From NCBI RefSeq assembly GCF_001305515.1, contig NZ_LJYW01000001.1, forward strand, positions 4,235,934 to 4,299,933: a DNA stretch of 64,000 bases, written 5' to 3'. A model generated the notes under the pieces. It saw only the letters and a program-made list of their open reading frames with translations. It was not told the DNA's origin and ran no database searches. Below are positions 6,637 through 14,587 of the stretch, one piece after another. The DNA comes from Prosthecodimorpha hirschii (GTDB lineage: Bacteria; Pseudomonadota; Alphaproteobacteria; Rhizobiales; Ancalomicrobiaceae). The position numbers and the translations under genes are program-made. How positions within the stretch are numbered: position 1 is the first letter of the stretch; every line of letters begins with the position of its first letter.

Positions 6637-9207
6637 ATGTACCCAATATTCTTCTCGGTATCGAGTCTCGATATTTTATTTGCTGAAAGGGTTTGGGAGA
6701 ATTTCCCTGCCGACTGGATCTATCTTTACTCGAAATCTGGCGAGGAGGGGGTTCATATGTGGGACGAAATATCCCAACGGGAGCTCCCAAAATCAAAAGT
6801 ATTCGTCATTTTCTGGAGTGAACATTATTTTGCTGCGACGGGGTGCGTGCGGGAGATTTTGCAAGCTCGCGATTTGGTCACTCAAGGCGCAGTTCGTCCA
6901 GTGGTGCTCCGGCTCGATGATACTCCAATTTCGTGGAGCAGTGATATCAGCACGGAAATTAAACCAGTGTTTGATGCGCTGCGGGAAATGCTCGCCTATC
7001 GCACATCCTCTTCTCGAGTAACGGAAGCGAATGCAATTGAGATTGTTGGACGAGCCGCAGAACCGATCCTGCAGTCGCAGCATCCGATTTGGCCGCGGCA
7101 TGACATTCTAACGACGATGCGTCGGGCGGTCCAAAAAGATAGGTTTACGACCTATCCTGCGGTTTGGGTCTCAGGCTTCAACGGTGTTGGACGGGAGACC
7201 ATCGTTAGAGAGTTCAACAGAACTTTCGTACCCAACGGGCGTGGTGTGTTAATTGACATCAACGAAGCGACTCTGCCACGAGAAGCGTTCTTGCGTATTT
7301 CGAGCGAGGCGTTCGGTGCCGATATCAATCGATTGACGCAGATCGCATCGGAATCTACTGAAATTGATGCAAACGCAGTTGCTGCGACTGTTCAGTCGGT
7401 TTTTGAGCGCGGCGACTATGTAATCTTCCGCCACCACCGAATTGTCGAAGAGAATGTCGAGTTGCCTGAGTGGCTGGATGATGTCGTCAACGCGCTGTCG
7501 CCTGCCACCCGTTGCAAGGTATTCATCATCTCCCAATTGCCGCTGCTAGCAGAACGTCGAACTCGGTGTCAATTTTCGATGATTGCTCAACGCGTGCCAA
7601 CCGTCGACGAACACAATCTGGAAGAATTTTGCGCACAGCTAGTGGGGTACTTCGATCAAGTCCCTACGCGTTGGACGGATGCTGAAATATCAAGGGTTGT
7701 TCAGGCGTCCTGTGGCGCGCTTGGGTTCTTAGTCTCTCTTGTTCGATCCGCTTCGAACCTCGTTGATCTTGACCAAATCGATGATCTCGCCGCGACCGGT
7801 AGTGCGCGAATAGCCGATGCTATTTCGGTTTATATCCGGTGGGCATTCGCTGAATTGAGCGGACAAGATGATGAACAGAAGGCACTAATATTCCTCAATG
7901 ATGTAACTCCATGCCACATTGAAGATCTTCAAAAGGCAATCGTTCCAAAGCGCCCTATTGCACGCGTATTGGGACGGCTTTCGGATCTTGGGCTGGTGGA
8001 ACGCGAAATTGAGGGTGTCTATCGACTGACGCCACTTCTGGCCAACAGGTTAAATCGCAGTTTAATCAAAGATGACTTGGTCCGCTGGCTTGAAGGAGCT
8101 CTAAGAGATTTCGCTTCCAAACCAATAGAAATCAATGCTGGAGGTGGAGTCGATGAGCATGAGTTCCTTCGCCTGGAGTCACGTATCCAAGCGGGTCTTC
8201 TTACCGATGAAAGCAACATACCAAGTGTTGTAAGGGTTTTCGTTTCGGCGACTCACTGGTTTCAGGCTGGAATACGCCTTTATCATAGGAGGCATCATGA
8301 GGCAGCTTATCGATTTTTAAAGAAAGCCTATTTGCAACGGGCTGAATTTACAAATATATCCCGAGTTGAGATCATTCGCTATTTTTGCTTAAGTGCGACG
8401 CGGAATCAAAAATACCTCGAAGCGGAAGCGTGCATCAAGCTTTTGGAGGGAGTTCATGTTACAAAATCTATGGCAGCTTTCTTACTGGCTGACCTTTATG
8501 AATATAAGCATGAATTTGTAGAAGCGGTAGGCGAGTACGAGCGTGCGCTTAAACTGAATACTGGCAAAGATAGTCGTTTGGAGCGCACATATCGACCGCT
8601 TATTCGTTGTATCCTCGCTACTAGTAGGCCGGATTTTAGAAAGGCGGAACGGCACGCACTTGCATATATTAAGCTTCGGCGGACTGTTTTTAGTTTATCA
8701 AGTTTGGCTCGTGTCTATCTCAATTGGAAGTACAGATCTGGTATGGATAAAGAGCCACCCAAAGATATTGATGGTCGAATTCTCAATGTGTTTAAAGATT
8801 TAGAATCGCATCCTGGCGTTGGCAGTGCCTATTACGAGTTGAGAGCCGAGGAAGCAGAGTTTAGAGGTGATTTTCCGCTGGCGATTGATTGCATGGACCA
8901 AGCAGTTGCAGCCGATGGGCGTTTTCAGTTACGTAGCGAGCGTTGGCGTCTGATGGTCAGATCGGGTGACAGGGGTATCGCTCTACAGGTATTACGTGAG
9001 TTAGACAATGCGCGCAACGTGGATGAACTGCGAAGTAACTGGTCGTTGATCGTGTCGAGCTTGGCGGGGAGTTACGTGCGAGCTTTACAAATTACTGGTG
9101 GCCCAATTTCCAAGGTTAATGCGTTTGCACCAGAGCTATCATCTGATGAAATGGGGCGCATTATCGGTCAGAGTAACCGGCAGGCAACAAGAGTATTGTC
9201 AATTTGA
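6637..9207 (+). CDS. TIR domain / NTPase-like / helical-repeat protein, putative anti-phage defence
   Basis: 856 residues. Residues 1-140 look like a bacterial TIR domain: hydrophobic strand and SSLD at 9-12, strand KVFVIFWSEHYF, then C70-V-R-E73, where the glutamate fits the NADase catalytic position. Residues about 155-400 look like a P-loop STAND-type module, but its Walker A is unusual (GFNGVGRET, 180-188, Arg for the Lys), and the expected acidic Walker B is not obvious after YVIFRHH (261-267). A winged-helix segment (ARVLGRLSDLGLVERE) lies at about 442-470. From about 540 to the end are TPR-like helical repeats. This order (TIR effector, switch NTPase, repeat sensor) is that of NLR-like defence proteins. 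It is visibly AT-richer than its neighbours, has no partner gene, and lies between two tRNA-Arg copies. Start: GAAGAG lies 9 bases upstream of the ATG. Confidence 0.8.
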   Translation: MYPIFFSVSSLDILFAERVWENFPADWIYLYSKSGEEGVHMWDEISQRELPKSKVFVIFWSEHYFAATGCVREILQARDLVTQGAVRPVVLRLDDTPISWSSDISTEIKPVFDALREMLAYRTSSSRVTEANAIEIVGRAAEPILQSQHPIWPRHDILTTMRRAVQKDRFTTYPAVWVSGFNGVGRETIVREFNRTFVPNGRGVLIDINEATLPREAFLRISSEAFGADINRLTQIASESTEIDANAVAATVQSVFERGDYVIFRHHRIVEENVELPEWLDDVVNALSPATRCKVFIISQLPLLAERRTRCQFSMIAQRVPTVDEHNLEEFCAQLVGYFDQVPTRWTDAEISRVVQASCGALGFLVSLVRSASNLVDLDQIDDLAATGSARIADAISVYIRWAFAELSGQDDEQKALIFLNDVTPCHIEDLQKAIVPKRPIARVLGRLSDLGLVEREIEGVYRLTPLLANRLNRSLIKDDLVRWLEGALRDFASKPIEINAGGGVDEHEFLRLESRIQAGLLTDESNIPSVVRVFVSATHWFQAGIRLYHRRHHEAAYRFLKKAYLQRAEFTNISRVEIIRYFCLSATRNQKYLEAEACIKLLEGVHVTKSMAAFLLADLYEYKHEFVEAVGEYERALKLNTGKDSRLERTYRPLIRCILATSRPDFRKAERHALAYIKLRRTVFSLSSLARVYLNWKYRSGMDKEPPKDIDGRILNVFKDLESHPGVGSAYYELRAEEAEFRGDFPLAIDCMDQAVAADGRFQLRSERWRLMVRSGDRGIALQVLRELDNARNVDELRSNWSLIVSSLAGSYVRALQITGGPISKVNAFAPELSSDEMGRIIGQSNRQATRVLSI

Positions 9208-9267
9208 ATTGAGGTGATCTTGGCATTTCGAAAAATAAAACAATGTCGCACTATTAAAATTGATATC

Positions 9268-9344
<77 letters not shown>

Positions 9345-9505
9345 GACCGGGGTCGGTGCATAGCATGATTCCGGGCGCTGTGCAGCATCCGGATCGGGGC
9401 GGGGCGCCGGTGGGGGTGCCGATGGGGGTGTAGCTCCGGCGTGGCGGCGCGGACCCCGGGGGCGGGATGGGGCTGCCCGAAGGTTGCTGCGGGAGCGTCA
9501 CAATC

Positions 9506-10747
9506 ATGCCGAAGGCGGGTGCCAGCCTGACCGGGTCGGTGCGGGTGCGGGCCAGTATGGCGGTTTTCGGCGGGTATCAGAGGAACGGGCGACAGGGCGC
9601 CCGACAGGGAGGCCGGCGGGGCGCCGGCGGGCGCGGGCCGGCATGGCTGGCGGCTGCCGGCCTTGTCGCCTTGCCGTCCGTGGCGATGTCGCCGGCGGCG
9701 GCCCTGGCGGACGAGGATCCCTGCCTCGGCGGGGACGGCGAGGCGGTTCGGGCGGTGCGGGCGCTGTCGGGCGACGGTTTCCGGCTCGACGACGGGCGCG
9801 TGGTACGGCTGGCGCTGGTCGCCGCGCCGCGGATTTCGCGGCCGGCGTTCCCGGCGCATGGCGCCGCCACGATGCCGGAGGCGACGGCGGAGAGGGGGAT
9901 GCCGGACGCCGCGCTCGACGCGGCGGGCGAGACGGACCGGGCCGCGGGGGCGGACGGCGCCGAGGCCGACGACGAAGCGGGCGGATCCGCCGGAGAGATG
10001 CCGCCGCGGGATCAGGACGGCGCCGGCGCGGCCGACGGCAAGGGGCGCGGCCGGGCGGCCGGCCCCGGCGGGCCGGAGGGCGATTCTGCCGGCCTCGCGG
10101 CCGGTGCGGGCCTGATGGCGGGCGCCGATCCGGTCGAGCGGGCGGCGCGCGGGCAACTGGCCCGGCTGGTCGAGGGGCGGGATCTCCGTCTTTATGGCGG
10201 CCGCCTCGACCGGCACGGCCGGACAGTCGCGCAGGCGGCCGATGCGGCGACCGGGCAGGGGATCGCGGTGGCGCTGGCGGCCGCCGGCGCGGTGCGGGTC
10301 GTGCCCGCCGAGCGGGTGGTGCCCGCCGAGCGGGGCGGGACCGCCGGTCGCGGTGCCGGCCGGGACGGGGCCTGCCTGCGGCACCTTCTCGCGGCCGAGG
10401 CGACGGCACGCGCCGCCGGGCGCGGGCTCTGGGCGGCGCCGGCCTTCGCGGTGCGCCGGGCGGACGATCCGGCGCTTGCCGCAGCGGCGGGCAGCTATGT
10501 GCTGGTCGAGGGCAAGGTGCTCTCGACGGGACGCTCCGGACCGAGGCACTATCTGAATTTCGGCACGGATTTCCGCAGTGACTTCACGGCCGTCATCGAC
10601 GATAAGGACATGGCTCGGTTCACCCGTGCCGGCGTTGGGCCGGCGGCCCTGAAGGGGCGGGTGGTCCGGCTTCGGGGCTGGCTCGGCGACCGCGACGGCG
10701 GATTCATGCGGCTGGGCCTGCCCGAGGAGATCGAATGGGTGCGCTAG
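9506..10747 (+). CDS. SNase-like (thermonuclease-fold) exported protein
   Basis: 413 residues from the ATG at 9506, which has GGGAG ten bases upstream. The ATG at 9557 is an alternative. A basic N-terminus and hydrophobic segment (WLAAAGLVALPSVAMSPAAALA) suggest export. The SNase/OB-fold signature is split: first strands LSGDGFRLDDGRVVRLALVAAPRI, then an Ala/Gly-rich insertion of about 110 residues, then RDLRLYGGRLDRHGRTVAQ and AEATARAAGRGLWA. A C-terminal OB-like stretch (VLVEGKVLSTGRSGPRHYLNFG) follows. The usual catalytic Asp/Glu/Arg set of staphylococcal nuclease is not clearly complete, so nuclease activity is uncertain. It lies 131 bases upstream of the M48 lipoprotein gene on the same strand. 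Confidence 0.75.
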   Translation: MPKAGASLTGSVRVRASMAVFGGYQRNGRQGARQGGRRGAGGRGPAWLAAAGLVALPSVAMSPAAALADEDPCLGGDGEAVRAVRALSGDGFRLDDGRVVRLALVAAPRISRPAFPAHGAATMPEATAERGMPDAALDAAGETDRAAGADGAEADDEAGGSAGEMPPRDQDGAGAADGKGRGRAAGPGGPEGDSAGLAAGAGLMAGADPVERAARGQLARLVEGRDLRLYGGRLDRHGRTVAQAADAATGQGIAVALAAAGAVRVVPAERVVPAERGGTAGRGAGRDGACLRHLLAAEATARAAGRGLWAAPAFAVRRADDPALAAAAGSYVLVEGKVLSTGRSGPRHYLNFGTDFRSDFTAVIDDKDMARFTRAGVGPAALKGRVVRLRGWLGDRDGGFMRLGLPEEIEWVR

Positions 10748-10878
10748 GGCACGTTCCGGCCGGGCTTCCGACGCTCGGCCGATCCGGATTGGCCCCGACG
10801 GAAATCGCGGGCGGGACCCGGCGCGTCGCCGACGCGGCCGGCCCCGGGCGCGCGCCTGGTCCCGGGCGTTTGCCCGGC

Positions 10879-12345
10879 ATGCGGCGGCCCGCCGCCTGGC
10901 GGCTGGCGCCGGCCTTCGCGCTCGCCCTCATGCTCGCCGGCTGCAACGCGGTGGTCGGCACCACCGATTCCATGATCGATACCGGGCCGGCGGTGGCGAC
11001 CGCCAATGCGGCCGCCGGCATCAATCCACCAGCGCAGGACCCGGAGCATAGTCGCATCGTCGCCACCTATGGCGGCCTCTACGACGACCCCAATGCCGCC
11101 CGGGCGGTCGCGCGCGCGGTTGGCCGGCTGGTCGCGGCCTCCGACGATCCGTCGCAGTCCTATCGGATCACCATCCTCAACTCGCCGGTCGTCAACGCCT
11201 TCGCGCTGCCGAGCGGCAATCTCTACGTGACGCGCGGCCTGCTGGCGCTCGCCAACGACACCTCCGAGGTGGCCGCCGTCGTCGCCCACGAGATGGCCCA
11301 TGTCACGGCCCGCCATGCCGTCGCCCGCGCGCGCCGGCAGGAGGCCGCGCAGGTCGTCAACCGGGTGGTCTCCAACGTCTCGCAGGAGAGCGACGCGCGC
11401 CTTGCCCTGACGGCGACGCAGATGTCGCTCGCCCGCTTCAGCCAGGTGCAGGAGCTGGAGGCCGACAGCGTCGGCGTGCGCACCCTGGCGCGGGCCGGCT
11501 TCGATCCTTTCGCGGCCTCGCGCTTCCTGAGCTCGATGGCCCGCTATGCGGCGTTCCGCTCGCTGCGGCCGGCCGCCAACAGTTCCAACGGCAAGCCGGA
11601 CTTCCTGTCCTCTCATCCCTCGACGCCGGAGCGGATCGCCTTCGCGGTGCGCGCCGCGCGCGAGATCGGCGCGCCGGGCATCGGCGAGCAGGAGCGCGAC
11701 GCCTTCCTGCAGGGTCTCGACGGCATGGTCTATGGCGATGACCCCTCCGAGGGCTTCGTGCGCGGCCGGGCCTTCCTGCACAAGGCGCTCGGCATCCAGT
11801 TCGGCGTGCCGAGCGGTTTCGCCCTGGAAAACACCTCCAAGGCGGTGCTGGCCACCAATGCGGCCGGCACGGCCCTGCGCTTCGACGGCGTGGCGGTGCC
11901 GGTGACCACCACGCTGACCGACTATATCCAGTCGGGCTGGATCAACGGCCTGCAGGCCGACAGCGTGCAGGCGACCCGGATCGGCGACTACGACGCCGCC
12001 ACCGCCACCGCGGTCGCCGACGGCTGGACCTTCCGGATCGGCGTCGTCCGCAAGGACCGCACCACCTATCGCTTCATCCTCGCCGCGCAGGACCCGACCG
12101 TCCTGACCGATCAGGTATTCCGCGAGACGATGGAGAGCTTCCGCGAATTGTCGCCGACCGAATCGGCCCGCCTGCGCCCCTTGCGGATTCGCGTCCACAA
12201 GGTCCGTTCGGGCGACACGATCGAGCGGCTGGCCGAGTCCATGCAGGGCGTCGACCGCAAGCTCGAACTGTTCCGCGTCCTGAACGGCCTCGACGGCGCC
12301 GACACCATCGAGGCCGGCCGGATGGTCAAGCTGGTGGTGGACTGA
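10879..12345 (+). CDS. M48 family metalloprotease lipoprotein with LysM-like C-terminus
   Basis: 488-residue envelope zinc protease, BepA/YcaL-like. The lipobox LMLAGC puts the lipidated cysteine at residue 22 when the ATG at 10879 (MRRPAAWRLAPAF) is used. The frame is open further upstream but would bury the signal sequence. The zinc site HEMAH is at 137-141 with the third ligand E194 in QELEADSVG. The protease domain runs to about 290. A C-terminal LysM-like module (VHKVRSGDTIERLAESM...LNGLDGADTIEAGRMVKLVV) at about 437-488 should bind peptidoglycan. Family members clear misfolded outer-membrane proteins. The gene is directly followed by the 203-bp tandem array. Confidence 0.88.
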   Translation: MRRPAAWRLAPAFALALMLAGCNAVVGTTDSMIDTGPAVATANAAAGINPPAQDPEHSRIVATYGGLYDDPNAARAVARAVGRLVAASDDPSQSYRITILNSPVVNAFALPSGNLYVTRGLLALANDTSEVAAVVAHEMAHVTARHAVARARRQEAAQVVNRVVSNVSQESDARLALTATQMSLARFSQVQELEADSVGVRTLARAGFDPFAASRFLSSMARYAAFRSLRPAANSSNGKPDFLSSHPSTPERIAFAVRAAREIGAPGIGEQERDAFLQGLDGMVYGDDPSEGFVRGRAFLHKALGIQFGVPSGFALENTSKAVLATNAAGTALRFDGVAVPVTTTLTDYIQSGWINGLQADSVQATRIGDYDAATATAVADGWTFRIGVVRKDRTTYRFILAAQDPTVLTDQVFRETMESFRELSPTESARLRPLRIRVHKVRSGDTIERLAESMQGVDRKLELFRVLNGLDGADTIEAGRMVKLVVD

Positions 12346-12369
12346 GGCCATCGCTCCGCACGCGGTTCG

Positions 12370-14020
12370 GGACGGGAAGGCGCGGACAGATCGGGTGTTC
12401 GCTCCCGGACCTGGGGGTGCGCTACGATCTTCCAGCGCATCCCCGGACAAGGCCCGTGAGGGCCGCCGATCCGGGGCCACCTCGCCTCGCGAACGGCAGC
12501 AAGATTGCGTTCGAAAACAAGGTCTTGCGGCACGCTCGCAGCAGAGTAGGTCCCGGCTCTCCGCTTCGCTGCGGCCGGGAATGCGTTGAGAGATGGTCTA
12601 TCGACGGCGAATGCCCAAGGGGCTCGCTCGGTCCCTCAACGGCATCCCCGGACAAGGCCCGTGAGGGCCGCCGATCCGGGGCCCACTCGCCTCGCGAGCA
12701 GCAGCAAGATTGCGTTTGAAAACAATGTCTTGCGGTACGGTCGCAGCAGAGTAGGTCCCGGCTCTCCGCTTCGCTGCGGCCGGGAAGGCGTTGAGAGATC
12801 GGGTGTTCGCTCCCGGACCTGGGGGTGCGATACGATCTTCCAGCGCATCCCCGGACAAGGCCCGTGAGGGCCGCCGATCCGGGGCCACCTCGCCTCGCGA
12901 GCGCCGGCAAGATTGCGTTCAAAAACAAGCTCTTGCGGCCCGTTGACAGCAGAGTGGGTCCCGGCTCTCCGCTACGCTCCGGCCGGGAAGGCGTTGAGGG
13001 ATAGTCTATCGACAGCGAATGCCCAGGGACTCGCCCGATCCCGCAACGGCATCCCCGGACTAGGCCCGTGAGGGCCGCCGATCCGGGGCCTACTCGCCTC
13101 GCAGCGGAAGAAAAATTTCGTTCAAAAACAAGCTCTTGCGACACGCTCGCAGCAGAGTGGGTCCCGGCTCTCCGCTTCGCTGCGGCCGGGAATGCGTTGA
13201 GGGATCAGGTGTTCGCTCCCGGATCTGGGGGTGCTCTACGATCTTCCAGCGCATCCCCGGACAAGGCCCGTGAGGGCCGCCGATCCGGGGCCTACTCGCA
13301 TCCCAGCGCTGGCAAGATTTCGTTCGAAAACAAGGTCTTGCGGCACGCTCGCAGCAGAGTGGTTCCCGGCTCTCCGCTTCACTGCGGCCGGGAATGCGTT
13401 GAGAGATGGGGTGGTCACTCCCGGATCTGGGGGGCACGCTACGATCTTGCGGCGCATCCCCGGACAAGGCCCGTGAGGGCCGCCGATCCGGGGCCTACTC
13501 GCCTCGCGAGCAGCAGCAAGATTGCGTTCGAAAACAAGGTCTTGGCGGCACGCTCGCAGCAGAGTGGGTCCGGCTCTCCGCTCCGCTCCGGCCGGGAATG
13601 CGTTGCGGGATCGTCTATCGGCAGCGAATGCCCAGGGGCTCGTCCGATCCCTCAGCGGATCCCCGGACAAGGCCCGTGAGGGCCGCCGATCCGGGGGGCC
13701 ACCTCGCCTCGCGAGCGGCAGCAAAATTGCATTCAAAAACAAGGTCTTGCGGCCCGTTGACAGCAGAGTGGGTCCCGGTTCTCCGCTGGCGCTCCGGCCG
13801 GGAAGGCGTTGAGAGATGGGGTGGTCACTCCCGGATCTGGGGGGCACGCTACGATCTTGCGGCGCATCCCCGGACAAGGCCCATGAGGGCCGCCGATCCG
13901 GGGCCACCTCGCCTCGCAGCGCCGGCAAGATTGCGTTCGAAAACAAGGTCTTGCGATATGCTCGCAGCAGAGTAGGTCCCGGCTCTCCGCTGGCGCTGCG
14001 TCCGGGAATGCGGTGCGGGA
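12370..14020. repeat. tandem array of eight ~203-bp units
   Basis: A conserved block beginning CCCCGGACAAGGCCCGTGAG recurs at 12441, 12646, 12849, 13053, 13255, 13458, 13661 and 13868, spacing 202-207 bases. Each unit has a long hairpin (CCCCGGA...TCCGGGG enclosing GGCCC/GGGCC), an AT-richer box around GCGTTCGAAAACAAGGTCTT, and a second hairpin (TCCCGGC.../GCCGGGA). The segment before the block comes in two types: type A (TGTTCGCTCCCGGA...) before copies 1, 3, 5, 6 and 8, and type B (TCTATCGACGGCGAATGCCC...) before 2, 4 and 7, giving an A-B higher-order period of about 406. Open frames run through the array on both strands but shift frame between units and resemble no family, so none is annotated. 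It fills the whole interval between the M48 and S4 genes. Confidence 0.92.
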
Positions 14021-14097
14021 TGGTGCCTGTGCATGCGGTTCTTTCCGCGCGCGAGACGGGCGCGTGCTGCGATCGCTCCTCTGCCCGCGCTTCGGCC

Positions 14098-14532
14098 TCA
14101 GAAGCCGTCGTCGGGATCGGGCTCGAAGGCGTCCATGCGGCGGCGGTCGCGTTTGGTCGGGCGGCCGGTGCCGGGGTCGCGCAGGGCCGGGGCGGGCTCG
14201 CGGGCCTCGCGCGGCGGCGGGGGCGGGCTCAGATCCTCGTAGAGGCGTTGCGCTTCGGGCGCCGAACCGCGCCGGTCGGCAAAGCCTGAGACCTTCAGGA
14301 TCAGCACGCGATGCGGCAGCGTGATGGTCAGCACGTCGCCGAGGCGGACGACGTCGCTGGACTGGTCGACCTTCTCGCGGTTCTTGCGCACATGCCCCGC
14401 CTCGGCGAGCTTCTGCGCCAGACTGCGCGTCTTGACCACGCGCGCATGCCAGAGCCACTTGTCGATGCGCTGCCGGCCGGCTGCCGCCGTGCCGCCGCCG
14501 GTCTGGGGTGCGTCGCCTCGGTCCTCGGCCAT
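14098..14532 (-). CDS. RNA-binding S4 domain protein (HSP15-like)
   Basis: 144 residues. The S4 RNA-binding domain occupies about 21-80 (RIDKWLWHARVVKTRSLAQKLAEAGHVRKN...), as in Hsp15, which binds stalled 50S subunits carrying nascent chains. An acidic/basic low-complexity tail rich in Pro, Arg and Asp follows. The ATG at 14532 has GAGGCGGG upstream. It starts 55 bases after the helicase stop on the same strand, so the two are probably one operon. In related genomes this pair usually precedes fdxA. Here fdxA lies 14 kb away in the opposite orientation. Confidence 0.88.
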   Translation of the reverse strand: MAEDRGDAPQTGGGTAAAGRQRIDKWLWHARVVKTRSLAQKLAEAGHVRKNREKVDQSSDVVRLGDVLTITLPHRVLILKVSGFADRRGSAPEAQRLYEDLSPPPPPREAREPAPALRDPGTGRPTKRDRRRMDAFEPDPDDGF

Positions 14533-14587
14533 CCCGCCTCACCGGATGCGAAAGCGGGGTGCAGTCGCCCGCACCCCGCATCCCACG

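Noticed and set aside
12422-13946. Long open frames on both strands through the 203-bp array
   Set aside because: The unit length varies around 203, so frames shift between units; the products are repetitive Arg/Pro/Gly sequences without family features or ribosome sites.
12370-14020. CRISPR array
   Set aside because: Repeat units are about 203 bp, imperfect and contiguous, with no short repeats and unique spacers and no cas genes nearby.
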